Part shown: positions 17,571 to 26,737 of the stretch, piece by piece
Layout: the number at the start of each line of letters is the position of its first letter
Position numbering within the stretch: position 1 is the stretch's first letter
NCBI GenBank assembly: GCA_964252015.1
Contig: CAXULW010000003.1
Coordinates: 62,001 to 126,000, forward strand
DNA length: 64,000 nucleotides
Direction: 5' to 3'
Source: CAXSBR01 sp964252015
GTDB taxonomy: Bacteria > Actinomycetota > Actinomycetes > Mycobacteriales > Jatrophihabitantaceae
Notes under the pieces: model-generated
Databases searched by the model: none
The model's input: only the letters and a program-made list of their open reading frames with translations
What the model was told of the DNA's origin: nothing
Program-made: the position numbers and the translations under genes

Positions 17571-19439
17571 TCACCGAACGAGACGGCGCAGCGCCTCCCG
17601 AGTCTCGGCATCGGTGGAGTAGATGACGGTGCCGATCATTCCGCGGGTGAGCAGCACCTTGTAGACGTTGCGAACGAGAGCGTCGAAACGTGCATCGCTG
17701 ACCGTGTTGCTGCCGCGGAAGTCGGGGTCGCGATTGGCCCGTCGGTTGCTGACGAAGCCGCCGTCGCGCCACACCAGGTCAGGCCCGAGGATGACGCCGT
17801 TCCAGTCGTACTCGAATCCTTGCGCCGTGTAGACGCAGCCGACTTGGTCGATTCCGCCCGGGTCACTCGCCCACAGCGACGCCGGCGGTGCTCCCACGAC
17901 GCGGCGTTCACCTTTGAGGTTCCACGGTCGAGCCCAATCCTCGATGACTACGTCAGGTACGAGCGACCCGTCGAGACGGGGATCGCTCCACGGCCAGCAA
18001 TATCCGGCGGCGAGACGGGCGGTATATCCAGCTTCATCGGCGGCTCGGGTACGAATGATCTGTTCGAGTTCCCATGGGCTGTCGGCCACGGAGAGTTCGA
18101 ACCGTTCGTCGCCCTCCCAGGACGTGGGTTCGCCATCGGCAATCCCCAGGAGCCGCTCGATCCACTCGATGTAGGCCAGACTGCCTCCGCACCGGAACTG
18201 CTCGCCCAGCGGGACTGAGATGACACCCAGCCCTTGCTCCGTCGCGTAACTGGCGATCGCCTCCTGCGAGCCCATCTCGCCCGGGCGCACAACCTGGTTC
18301 TCATCGAGCAGGAACACGGGTACCCGCGCGGCGGCTATGAGTTCGTCGAGTTGTAACCGGCCGGTGCGATGCGCGGCCTTTGTATACCGGTTGACCGATG
18401 TTTCCCGGATTCGGTGAGCCTCGTCAAGAATCAACACGTCCAGATCGTTCCGGTTGGCGTCGACGAACTGGTTGAAGTATTTGAACATCTTCTGGACCCT
18501 CGGCGCGCGGGAGCCGGCCACCTTGCGCAGCGTCAACGTGAACGACCGGGACCCGGTCGCGTGCATGACGGTCCGCCCTTCGCGGGCCAATTCGCCGAGC
18601 AAAGACAAGGCGATGACGCTCTTCCCGCTGCCCGGGCCGCCAGTCACGATGACCACACTCTTCCGGTCGCCACGCCGAGCGTGTTCGACCTGGTGCCGGA
18701 CCATGTTGACGGCCAACTGCTGGTTGCCCAAAAGGGTGAACTGCTCGCGATGCTGAACCTCCTCGGCCGCGAGCGCGAGCAGTTGCTTGGACGGAGCCAC
18801 CGCCGAGTCGAGCAATGCATCGGCCGACGGCGCACCCGAAGAAACGTCGCTCAAGCGTGAGCGCAGGAAGTCATGAAAGCGGCCACGTTCCGACCCGGTG
18901 AATAGCTGGCCATGGACGTCCAGCGGCGCGTCGAACAGGTCAGCAACGTGCTCTCGTCGCAGTGCATTGTGCAGATACGCCGCCCCCGCCACGGCGTCTT
19001 CATCGCCGGACAGGGCGCGGGCGAAATCGACGATGTGGGTGCAATATCCGCGCACCTGTTGCGCTGGGTGAAGCTTCGGGCCGCCCGGCATACCCTCCAC
19101 GTTGACGAGGCCCGGGTCGTCCTCCCACAAGTGCGCTTGGGTCCACTGCTTCAGTTCGAGCACGACGTAAGAAGGCCTGCCTGTGACCGGGTGGTTGCCG
19201 GCAAGGACCACATCCGCGCGCTGCGACGTGAGCGGAAGTTGATATTCGAGGATCACCTCTACGTTGCTCAGCCCGGCATCGAGCAGATCCTGGGCAATGA
19301 CTGGGAGGCTCCGACTCCAGGAGCGGATTTCTGCTGGTGACGTCCGTCGGCCCGCCTGGTGCAGGATCTGCTCGAACAAGCGCTCCGCCACAGAGTCTGT
19401 CGACGCCGCGAGAGAACTCGCGGAGTAGCGCAGCGTCAA
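17571..19439 (-). CDS. PD-(D/E)XK-like nuclease fused to DUF2075/Schlafen-type SF1 helicase
   Basis: 622 residues, apparent TTG start at 19439. Around residue 75-95, RADVVLAG followed by VVLELKQW gives the D...ExK spacing of PD-(D/E)XK nucleases. The helicase part has Walker A VTGGPGSGKSV near 270, Walker B LDVLILDEAHRIRE, LLDENQVVRPGE, a GEQFRCGGS box and VYTAQGFEYDWNGV, the order of DUF2075 proteins related to Schlafen helicases. Such nuclease-helicase fusions occur in mobile and defence regions. It stands alone, between the VapC remnant and a toxin-antitoxin pair. The nuclease assignment is from motif only; the helicase fold is firm. Confidence 0.75.
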   Translation of the reverse strand: MTLRYSASSLAASTDSVAERLFEQILHQAGRRTSPAEIRSWSRSLPVIAQDLLDAGLSNVEVILEYQLPLTSQRADVVLAGNHPVTGRPSYVVLELKQWTQAHLWEDDPGLVNVEGMPGGPKLHPAQQVRGYCTHIVDFARALSGDEDAVAGAAYLHNALRREHVADLFDAPLDVHGQLFTGSERGRFHDFLRSRLSDVSSGAPSADALLDSAVAPSKQLLALAAEEVQHREQFTLLGNQQLAVNMVRHQVEHARRGDRKSVVIVTGGPGSGKSVIALSLLGELAREGRTVMHATGSRSFTLTLRKVAGSRAPRVQKMFKYFNQFVDANRNDLDVLILDEAHRIRETSVNRYTKAAHRTGRLQLDELIAAARVPVFLLDENQVVRPGEMGSQEAIASYATEQGLGVISVPLGEQFRCGGSLAYIEWIERLLGIADGEPTSWEGDERFELSVADSPWELEQIIRTRAADEAGYTARLAAGYCWPWSDPRLDGSLVPDVVIEDWARPWNLKGERRVVGAPPASLWASDPGGIDQVGCVYTAQGFEYDWNGVILGPDLVWRDGGFVSNRRANRDPDFRGSNTVSDARFDALVRNVYKVLLTRGMIGTVIYSTDAETREALRRLVR

Positions 19440-19600
19440 CAGACATCCCCAGGCAGCACGAAGTCACTCGTGCGGGTGGGGGCGTCAATGGCACGCCGCG
19501 TCGGGCAGCGCGCGCCCGTCGGGCCGCATCAGGATGCTAGCGGTCGGCGATCAAGCTGTTCGACTCCAGAGCGGTTGCTACAGGTGACTACGATGTAGCT

Positions 19601-20047
19601 ATGGGAATCAGCACGCCACGATCGGTCCGATTCGATGAACGGGTGAACGCTCGCCTGTCGGCGTACGTCGCAAGGCATCCGGGCTCTTCCGGTTCGTCCG
19701 TGGCAAACCGCTTCGTCGACGAGGCGCTGCGCATGGAGGAGCATCCTGGCGTACTTTTCCGCGACGGCCGAGCAGGCCGGCGAGCGGTGCTGGTCGGCGG
19801 ACCGGACGTGCGCGAGGTTATGCGCGCTGTGAAGTCAGCGCGAGCTTCCGAGCCCGAGCTCGACGCCGCGGGCATCGTCACGCTCGTCGAGTCGAACACA
19901 GGAGTGCCCGCGCGATTGATCGGCACGGCGATCCGTTATTGGTCGGCCTACCCCGCCGAGGTCGACGCATGGATCGGCGACGTCGACGAGCTCGAGAACG
20001 ATGCGCTCACAGCATGGGAGCGGCAACGAGACCTTCTCACCCCGTGA
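19601..20047 (+). CDS. Ribbon-helix-helix antitoxin-like protein
   Basis: 148 residues from ATG 19601. The first 50 residues (STPRSVRFDERVNARLSAYVARHPGSSGSSVANRFVDEALRMEEHPGVLF) form an RHH DNA-binding domain. The remainder, with GVPARLIGTAIRYWSAYPAEVDAWI, resembles the DUF433-like helical part found in antitoxins that pair with PIN-like toxins. The stop overlaps the next start as GTGA, so the two proteins are made together. It probably represses its own operon. Confidence 0.8.
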   Translation: MGISTPRSVRFDERVNARLSAYVARHPGSSGSSVANRFVDEALRMEEHPGVLFRDGRAGRRAVLVGGPDVREVMRAVKSARASEPELDAAGIVTLVESNTGVPARLIGTAIRYWSAYPAEVDAWIGDVDELENDALTAWERQRDLLTP

Positions 20048-20430
20048 CCGAGCCGGCTCTTGCTCGGCTGCTGCTCGACGAGATGCTCAGCGGGACGATC
20101 GCCGTCCAACTGCGTGCCCGTGGTCTCGACGTGACCGCCGTGGTCGAGATTGCCACGCTTGTCTCAACGCCGGACGAGGAACTGCTCGCCTACGCAACCG
20201 AAAACCGATCGGTGCTGGTGACGGCCAACATTGGCGACTTTGCCGCGATCGCCACCGATTGGCGAGCCGGCGGGCGCGCGCACCATGGTCTCATTTACAT
20301 CGCCAACCGGACGTCCCCCCAGAACAGACGGTTCATCGGCAGCATCACCGATGCGCTCGCTGCTTTGTACGCATCGAAGACACTTCCTGCACTTGACACC
20401 GAGATATTACTGACCCGTCCGAGACAATGA
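20044..20430 (+). CDS. DUF5615 PIN-like toxin
   Basis: 128 residues from GTG 20044, overlapping the antitoxin stop. LLLDEMLSGTIAVQLRARGLDV at the N-terminus, ELLAYATENRSVLVTANIGDFAAI in the middle and the HHGLIYI segment follow the DUF5615 PIN-like pattern. Conserved acidic residues (D in LLLDE, E in DEELL, D in IGDF) can bind metal. By family the expected activity is RNA cleavage, blocked by the upstream antitoxin. The longer frame back to 19939 lies inside the antitoxin gene and is not used. Confidence 0.8.
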   Translation: MTEPALARLLLDEMLSGTIAVQLRARGLDVTAVVEIATLVSTPDEELLAYATENRSVLVTANIGDFAAIATDWRAGGRAHHGLIYIANRTSPQNRRFIGSITDALAALYASKTLPALDTEILLTRPRQ

Positions 20431-20808
20431 TCAACCGCTAATATTTCGAAGTTAATCGTCCAACGCTCCCGTAAAGAACCAGCAATTGCCAAGTTTTTAC
20501 ACCGCATAACACCACCAGCCAGCCCAACGCCAGCCAAGCCGCCCGCGCAGAAGATTTTCGACGACGAGGCGCTATTGATGCGGCACCTGGTCGGGCGGGT
20601 TCGCGATCAACATCACGTGGTCGATGAACAGCTTGCTCACCTCATCGATGTCGACCCCGCCGAGGTCTGGCGACGCCTAGACGCCGAGTCAGGGGACCTG
20701 AGCGACATCCTCGACGTGGCGGACCGGGTGGCCACCGTGGATGGTGACATCAACGCGCGCGAGAGAACATTCATCTCCGAGCTTCAAGACCGGTGCGGCC
20801 GAGTCTGA
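20431..20808 (+). pseudogene. Possible TerB-like fragment
   Basis: In frame after the toxin stop, a Pro-rich linker is followed by KIFDDEALLMRHLVGRV and VADRVATVDGDINARERTFI. The last part resembles the acidic helix of TerB-type domains (A.aDG.i...Er.fl). There is no ATG, GTG or TTG before 20575, so the N-terminus is missing. This looks like the tail of a degraded gene. Confidence 0.35.
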
Positions 20809-21274
20809 CGGCGTCATCCTGCAGGCATTGCCTAATGCCGAACTGCGCGCTCCCAGGTCCAACTATTTCGCCACCAACCTCGGCTACATCACAAGCCGTG
20901 AGAGCTTCCTTGCCGTCTTGCACGCGACCATCCCCGAACAACTCGATCTGCTCGAGTGCACATATGCGGCTGAAGGAAGAAGCGGGCGACGAGACCGAAT
21001 AAACGGCGCAGGAAGGGTTCTGAGATCCTCGACAAATTCGTCGAGCAGCGGGTGCCCGGTTCGTACGCGACCAAGGCGCACGCACGGACTTTCACAACAT
21101 CGGACGGTCAAGTTACGACGAGGCAATTGCTCGTGGAAAATCGTTCATGCGCTACATCGAAGACGGAGCCGGTTGGCAGATCCGAATCGGTCAACCACGG
21201 TGACGGCGTCTTCGCCGAAGAGACCGAGATCCGGCTGCACTTCGACTCGCCTGGTTCGTCAGCGCCCGCAGGCA
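20809..21274. other. Decayed stretch without an intact gene
   Basis: Protein-like runs (for example SNYFATNLGYITSRESF near 20855-20900) jump between frames within short distances. This suggests eroded coding sequence rather than a working gene or a plain regulatory region. Confidence 0.35.
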
Positions 21275-21982
21275 CTACGCGGGGCATACGGACGGATGAG
21301 GTGTCGTGGGCCAAGCCGATGCGGCCGCCGGCACGTTAGGTGGGACAAGGGCGTACATGACGTCAGCGCCTGCAGCATCGATGCCATCGACATCCGCGCC
21401 GGTAAAGTCGGTGAATCGCAGGCATGCATCGTGCAAACGCGCTCCGCGGAGGTCCGCTCCAACAAATCGCACGCCGTAGAGGTTCGCGCCGGTCAGGTTC
21501 GCGCCCGCGAGGTCAGCCCCGGTGAGGTCGGCTCCGCGGAGATCCAATCCAGTGAGGTCGGCTGCCGTCAGGTCTGCGCCGCGAAGAACCGCGTCGTGGA
21601 TCATTTTTGCGGTGACCCGTCGGCCACGCCAGTCGACCGTTGCGACGGATGACGACGGTTGGGGTCGATCGCTTGATGTGGCGGGGGCCCCTGACCGGGA
21701 GATGACACCTTGTTGCCACCATAGTCCGCCGAGGACGGCGAGGCCCCCAAGGATGGATAGCGAGGCGGACAGGGTTCGTCGGGCGGTCAGCGCGTCGGCG
21801 ATGGCGCTGGCGCTGGCCGCGATCACCACGGCTAGTACGACGGCGGTGACCCGAGCTCCCGCCGCCTGGGCTGTGACAGCTACTACGGCGACGGCCGCGG
21901 CGGGCACCAACCACACCGGGAACCGCGCGTAAAACGGCGCGGTCTCTTCAGGAGGGTCAGTCGGGCCAGGCGGCACTGTCAC
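21275..21982 (-). CDS. Pentapeptide-repeat membrane protein
   Basis: 235 residues from GTG 21982; an alternative ATG at 22066 adds 28 unremarkable residues. Two to three hydrophobic segments occupy about residues 15-95. A Ser/Pro-rich linker leads to about fifteen A(D/N)LxG-type pentapeptides (GADLTAADLTGLDLRGADLT and on). These form a right-handed quadrilateral beta helix. In other proteins the fold mimics DNA (gyrase protection) or serves as a scaffold. Here the membrane anchor makes a scaffold or effector-binding role more likely. It is divergent from the 22096 gene. Confidence 0.75.
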   Translation of the reverse strand: MTVPPGPTDPPEETAPFYARFPVWLVPAAAVAVVAVTAQAAGARVTAVVLAVVIAASASAIADALTARRTLSASLSILGGLAVLGGLWWQQGVISRSGAPATSSDRPQPSSSVATVDWRGRRVTAKMIHDAVLRGADLTAADLTGLDLRGADLTGADLAGANLTGANLYGVRFVGADLRGARLHDACLRFTDFTGADVDGIDAAGADVMYALVPPNVPAAASAWPTTPHPSVCPA

Positions 21983-22095
21983 ATCTTGACGTCCACGATG
22001 CTGAAGGTCCTGGCGCCTCGCCGCGAAGGTCGACGCGGAAGGGCATCCGGACTTATGCTTCATCAACCACAGGTTGAGGGTGAAGGAGGTCGGTC

Positions 22096-22290
22096 ATGAC
22101 GGTCGGCGCGTCCTACCCCCCGCCCGGACGCGACTCGGTCACCGTTCCGACCAAGGTCGAGACCGCCGTGAACATCAACGGGCAACTGAAATGCCCTTCG
22201 CATCCCACCCGCTTCCTCGGCGAGGAAGGCAGCCAACTGATCTGCCCGGCCGGCCGCCACATCGTCACCCGCCCACCAACCACGGCCTGA
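22096..22290 (+). CDS. Small zinc-ribbon-like hypothetical protein
   Basis: 64 residues with a strong AAGGAGG binding site before ATG 22096. The C-terminal half has KCPSHPTRFLG and LICPAGRHI, a pair of Cys plus His residues that could form a mini zinc ribbon. It stands 13 bases before the membrane protein that follows and is probably cotranscribed with it. Function unknown. Confidence 0.6.
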   Translation: MTVGASYPPPGRDSVTVPTKVETAVNINGQLKCPSHPTRFLGEEGSQLICPAGRHIVTRPPTTA

Positions 22291-22303
22291 CGGCGGGCCG
22301 GCC

Positions 22304-23347
22304 GTGCTACCCGCCGACCTCACCCTCGGGACCGGCTCGACGATCGGGCGATACTTCAGTCTCGTCAGTGTTGTCCCGTCGGTGTTGTTAGCAACGTGGC
22401 TATGGCTTGCGTGGGCTTCCGGTGCGGTCACCGCTCAGCCGTCGCTGGCAGCGATAGCGCACGAAACCTCGGACAACGCCATCGGGTCGGGCCTGATAGT
22501 GGCCGGGTTGGCCGTCGCATCCGCTCTCATCCTGCACCCGCTCCAATTCGCGATCGTTCAATTGCTCGAGGGCTACTGGGGCAGCACGAGACTCGGCCGT
22601 TTCTTTCAAGTCCGGCGACAGGTTGCCCACCTGTATCGGTACGGGCGGGCTACGCGAGAGCAGGAACGTCAGAACGAGTCGATCGCGACCTGGGTCCAGT
22701 CCGGGGTAGACGTCGACATGCAACTGCTGGAGTCCACCACCGCGCGTCGCACGGAACTGATGACGACCCTCGCTGCGGCCTCGGCTGCCGCCGATCAGAT
22801 CGTGACCTTCCCCGACAGCCCACAGCAGATCATGGCGACTCGTCTAGGAAACGTCCTGCGCCGCGCAGAGATGCGTGCTGGGCGCTCCTACGGCCTGCCG
22901 ATCCTTATGTCGGCGACGCACCTAGGCATGGTTGCCGACGCCACCCACACCGCCTACGTCCAAGACCAGCGCACACAGCTGGACCTGACGGCACGGATCT
23001 GCGCGTCCGGTGTATTCGCCGCAGCCGTGACTACCGCGATCATGTGGCCCCATGGTCTGTGGCTCCTGAGCGCACTGATTCCCTACACTGCTGCATACCT
23101 CGCCTACCGCGGAGCCATCACCGCAGGAACGAGCTACGGCCAGGCCTTGTCGGCATGGAGCGATCTCAACCGCTTCGCCCTCTACACCGCCCTCCACCTA
23201 CGGACACCGATGTCAGCCAGTGACGAACAGCAGCAGAACGCCGCCGTTCGAGACCTCCTTGTGCACGTTGCCAACTTCACCGCCGATTACGACTCGCCCG
23301 CGGCAAAAGGCGATGTGCCCACGGCGAACAACGCGGAACCAACATGA
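22304..23347 (+). CDS. Multi-pass membrane protein of unknown function
   Basis: 347 residues from GTG 22304. Hydrophobic segments lie near residues 18-42 and 62-85 and as a pair near 230-272. In between is a long polar, helix-rich cytoplasmic part (ATREQERQNESIATWVQ onward). No enzyme motif is seen. A two-helix/cytosolic/two-helix layout resembles membrane effectors and sensors found in defence islands, but I cannot assign a family. It follows the zinc-ribbon protein directly. Confidence 0.6.
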   Translation: MLPADLTLGTGSTIGRYFSLVSVVPSVLLATWLWLAWASGAVTAQPSLAAIAHETSDNAIGSGLIVAGLAVASALILHPLQFAIVQLLEGYWGSTRLGRFFQVRRQVAHLYRYGRATREQERQNESIATWVQSGVDVDMQLLESTTARRTELMTTLAAASAAADQIVTFPDSPQQIMATRLGNVLRRAEMRAGRSYGLPILMSATHLGMVADATHTAYVQDQRTQLDLTARICASGVFAAAVTTAIMWPHGLWLLSALIPYTAAYLAYRGAITAGTSYGQALSAWSDLNRFALYTALHLRTPMSASDEQQQNAAVRDLLVHVANFTADYDSPAAKGDVPTANNAEPT

Positions 23348-23802
23348 ATACAGGTGACGCGAAGCGGCTTCGAGTGATTCTCGTAAGCAAGCGAATGAGC
23401 TAGCAACGGCGAGACATCAGCGCGCCCAGAGCTCTTACCCGTGCGAACTAAATCTGGCTACATGCAATAGGCGTACAGCCGGCGGGAAGGTCGTCAGGAC
23501 CAAGGTGGCGAAGCATCTCGGTGACGGTGGGGTCTGCGTTGGTACGACTAAACTTCGTTGATTCTGGCGCCTCCTAGCGTTGGCCACGTTGGTTACGAAC
23601 AGTTGGACATGGTCCGGGTGTTGCACGACAACGCGCCGGCCAAGATCAGTATCTCCGCGCCACTTGCCGGTCTCGTCAGCCACGACGGACCCGGCGCTGT
23701 GACGCTCGAAGCTTGTTCCACATGGTCCAGTGAAGCCCCCAGTTCTGACATGGAGAATCGGCGTCGTCCCAATGTGCTGCGATGCCAGGTTGCGGCTTTT
23801 GC
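23348..23802. other. 455-base stretch without a supported gene
   Basis: No frame with a domain or a start with a binding site. It may include the end of degraded genes. Transcripts from 22304 (plus) and abiEii (minus) converge here. Confidence 0.4.
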
Positions 23803-24683
23803 CTACTCGATGCCGGCGAGCGTATGCAGGGCGTCGGCGACCTCACGCTCGTGTCGCTGGTTGCAACTCGCCCACCGTGCTTCGTCAGGATCCAGGTCGG
23901 CTAGGAAGGTGAATCTGGTGCGGACGGTGGCGATCCATTTCGCCAGCTCCACCGGTCGGGTCAGGTAGCCGATGTCTTCGCGTTCGAACTCTGCCGGCTT
24001 GCGCTCGCGCAGTACTTGTTCAGCGGTCAGCGGCTTGTCACCGCGTCCGTCGTGCACGACGTCTCGGAAGACCTTGAGCACCCAGAGTCGGCGGACAAGC
24101 GACTCGTTGATCACGCCTCCGGCTGCGAACCACTGCAGGTCATAGAGATCGCGGGCCAGCGACACCCGGCGAAACCGGGCCAGCTTCTCGGCGATCGCTT
24201 CCTCGACCCGCACGACAGGTATCGCAGGCAGCGTGATGTCGTAGATGCGGTGAATCGGCAGCGCGACCGGTTCGAGGACGTCCGCCGCAAGGGCGAGCGG
24301 GTGCCGGGATAGTTCGATCTTCGCACCGAGGTTCGGCGAGCCGAGCGGGGTGTCGACCTGATGTCAGCTCGGCGGCCATCGTCCCCGAGATGTCGCACCG
24401 CGAACCCGAAGCCGGCAACCGCCGCTCCGTCGACTGCGTTCAGGACATTCAGCGCGAGGTCCGGGTCCGGGGCGGCGAAGTCGAAATCGGTGGAGAACCG
24501 GCCCGTACTCCCGGCGCGGTACTTCCGCAGCGCGGTGCTGCCCTTGAACACCAGGCCCTGGTCGAACCAGCCTTCCTGGTGCAGCAGGAACAGCAGGTGA
24601 TCTTGGGCGATGTCCAGGATCGCCGCGTCCCGTGTTGTGGTGACGCCTTTGAAGTGCCGGACCAAATGCCCTTCGGTGATCAC
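23803..24683 (-). pseudogene. abiEii: AbiEii/AbiGii-type nucleotidyltransferase toxin, frameshifted
   Basis: The gene starts at GTG 24683, overlapping the antitoxin stop. The first frame carries LVFKGSTALRKY and GRFSTDFDFAAPD, the GS...DxD active site of AbiEii nucleotidyltransferases. Near 24357 the sequence shifts by one base (a missing G in an AGGTCGAC context would restore VDTPLGSPNLGAKIELSRHP). The second frame then carries VEEAIAEKLARFRRVSLARDLYDLQWF and the normal C-terminus down to 23803. Both parts match the family, so one single-base deletion has split an otherwise complete toxin. A sequencing error would explain it equally well. Confidence 0.8.
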
Positions 24684-25498
24684 GCCCCGGTACCGCCGCT
24701 CATCAACGGCGCCAGGTCGGCGTCGGTCACCTTCGACACCGGATCGTGGCGACTCCCGGGCTTGCGCGTTCCGAACCACACCGGGGTGCGCGGCGGATAC
24801 AGCTTTGCCAACCGCTCGGCCAGGTCAGGGCGCTGGGTGAGGCCGAGCAGGTAGATGCATCGTTGCGTCGTTGCAGGCTTCGCGCCCTCGATGCAGGCGG
24901 TCAGCAGGTCCGCATCGATGCGGTCGCCGGCATCAGGCAGCCACTGCGCCAGACCAGCGAGGTCCTGATACCCGGACGGGCGAGCCGCGATCCCCACCAA
25001 CAACGCCTCCAACCTCCAGACCGGCAGACCATCACGGTGCTCGACCGCGGCCTCGGGAGTGGTGAGGTGCACGACCCGCCACCCACCCAGGCCTTTCGGC
25101 AGCCGAACACCGGGCGGACACGCCACCACCTCACTCGCCGGCAGGTGCTGCGCCAAACCGAGCAGCACCGCCCCAGACTCCATCGCGAGCACGAACGGCG
25201 CGTCCGGGTCGTAGGCCATCTGGGCGCGCAATTCGATGTACCGGTCCCCCGCACCGTAGGCGCCGGCACGCGCACCCGGCAGAAACTCCCACACGTTCCG
25301 CGTGCGCAACTGGCCGAGCCAGCCACGGCGCTGCAGTTCATAGGCCACCGTCCGCGCGTCATCCTCAAGCGGACGCGCGCCACCGATCTGCGCCACTAGG
25401 TCAGCGATCTTGCTCGCCGTGACCACCCGCGGCTGATCCAACTCCAGCAGCTCAACCACCGGAGCAAGCGACCGCGACAACGACCGAGCCATAGTCAT
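24680..25498 (-). CDS. abiEi: AbiEi-type antitoxin (type IV toxin-antitoxin)
   Basis: 272 residues from ATG 25498, with an AAGGCGGAT binding site. The N-terminal winged helix (VTASKIADLVAQIG through RTVAYELQRRGWLGQLRTRNVWEFLP) is the DNA-binding part that represses the operon. The C-terminal domain (AMESGAVLLGLAQHLPASEVVACP, then RVVHLTTPEA) matches AbiEi_1/AbiEi C-terminal regions. The overlap with abiEii gives the usual antitoxin-first order of AbiE abortive-infection systems. With the toxin frameshifted, the antitoxin may now have only a regulatory role. Confidence 0.85.
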   Translation of the reverse strand: MTMARSLSRSLAPVVELLELDQPRVVTASKIADLVAQIGGARPLEDDARTVAYELQRRGWLGQLRTRNVWEFLPGARAGAYGAGDRYIELRAQMAYDPDAPFVLAMESGAVLLGLAQHLPASEVVACPPGVRLPKGLGGWRVVHLTTPEAAVEHRDGLPVWRLEALLVGIAARPSGYQDLAGLAQWLPDAGDRIDADLLTACIEGAKPATTQRCIYLLGLTQRPDLAERLAKLYPPRTPVWFGTRKPGSRHDPVSKVTDADLAPLMSGGTGA

Positions 25499-25624
25499 TC
25501 ATCCGCCTTAGTTGGCCACATACACGAAATAGATACTCATATGACTATGCAGAGACCGGGTCTTGGACTGGAATACAGTGTGGCCGGGCCGCCTGCCGTT
25601 GGGGAGGGGTATCGACGCTAAGGC

Positions 25625-25918
25625 CTACGCGGCTCCGTTCCGGGCAGCGAGAGCCTGGCCAAGCAACTCGAGGGGGTCAAGTTCGCGCTCAGCGTCGGCG
25701 ATGTGTACAAGCTCAAACCGGCCCGCGACGTCGTAGGTCCACCAACAACGACCACATCGCGCGGCAAGCAGGGGGCCGGCCTGCTCGAACAATTGTCCGA
25801 GTTGGCAGCCTGTGAAGTCCCGGATACGTGCGCCGGCGTGGTCGTCAGTGACCGCACTACACCGGCTGAGCACTACTGCTCTCCAACTCCAAGCCGGTTT
25901 CGACCGAGCCGGCCGCAA
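25625..25918 (-). CDS. Hypothetical protein, low confidence
   Basis: 97 residues. The C-terminal half (FTGCQLGQLFEQAGPLLAARCGRCWWTYDVAGRFELVHIADAERELDPLEL) looks like a folded protein, with a CxxC pair. The N-terminus is poor and the start uncertain. No family recognised. Confidence 0.35.
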   Translation of the reverse strand: MRPARSKPAWSWRAVVLSRCSAVTDDHAGARIRDFTGCQLGQLFEQAGPLLAARCGRCWWTYDVAGRFELVHIADAERELDPLELLGQALAARNGAA

Positions 25919-25977
25919 CGGCGCTAAGCGATCGGTGTTGGCACCACGGGTAGGGCGTCAGTCGGGGCCCTGGAATC

Positions 25978-26727
25978 ATGTCGCCCATGAGGATGGTGAA
26001 ACGCTTCCGGCTGTGGTCGCTCGACAACAAGCTCCAGTTCTGGGGCATCGTCCTCGCTGCCCTGGGCGTCGTCGGCGGCAGTGTCATCGTCCCAATCATG
26101 TTCTCGGGAGGCGGTAACTCGGCTCGGATTGGTACGAACACGGGTCAGGTCAACGTTGGTGGGACTGTAAACAACTATGTGACGCAAGAGAACGACCCAA
26201 ACCCCAACGGCCCGCACGTTCAGTCCAACAGCTGCCCACAGGTACCAGGGGCGAGCCAATCCTCCTCGACCACGTCTATTGACCTGCTAGTTCGCCCGTA
26301 CGAAAACGGGGAGTGCTGGGCCAGGGCGACGACCGTCGGACTCACGCCCTCGACGATCGAGTTTGAGATCGCCTACACCAACACGAGCAAGATGTTACAG
26401 AAAGACGTCGTGCTGGGTGTGAAGCTCGCAAACGGGCTGACCATCGTGCCTGGGACGACCTACCTAGCGAGTGACAGTTCCCCCAATGGGCAGCATCTCG
26501 ATACTGACGCCATCGATACGAGCGGAGTGGTCATAGGAAGCTACGACCCAGGAGCCAATGCTTTTTTGGCGTTTCGTGCCGAAACCCCCTCGGTCGGCGA
26601 CCTTCATTGTGGCAGCAACAGGCTTCGCACGATAGCAACGGTGCAGCCGAGGGGGCTCAATTACTTCTATAACACCGCCGATATTGACCTCACCAAGACG
26701 TGCGCCTCACCATCCGGGTCCGGGTGA
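25978..26727 (+). CDS. Membrane-anchored protein with GTNxGQVNV / VNNY motif, copy 1
   Basis: 249 residues from ATG 25978. A short cytoplasmic start (WSLDNKLQFWGI) is followed by one membrane helix at about 22-42, then GGGNSARIGTNTGQVNVGGTVNNYV, and then an outside beta-rich domain with four Cys (SCPQV, GECWAR, LHCGSN, KTCASP) and IEFEIAYTNTS, like a DUF11/conserved-repeat sandwich. The Cys pairs may form disulfides outside the cell. It is the first of two tandem paralogues; the second starts 10 bases after this stop. Function unknown. Confidence 0.65.
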   Translation: MSPMRMVKRFRLWSLDNKLQFWGIVLAALGVVGGSVIVPIMFSGGGNSARIGTNTGQVNVGGTVNNYVTQENDPNPNGPHVQSNSCPQVPGASQSSSTTSIDLLVRPYENGECWARATTVGLTPSTIEFEIAYTNTSKMLQKDVVLGVKLANGLTIVPGTTYLASDSSPNGQHLDTDAIDTSGVVIGSYDPGANAFLAFRAETPSVGDLHCGSNRLRTIATVQPRGLNYFYNTADIDLTKTCASPSGSG

Positions 26728-26737
26728 TCGAGCAGCC

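Noticed and set aside
20741..21652. Plus-strand frame of 303 residues
   Set aside because: It runs through decayed sequence and then antisense to the pentapeptide-repeat gene. Its composition is Arg/Ser-rich noise after the first 60 residues.
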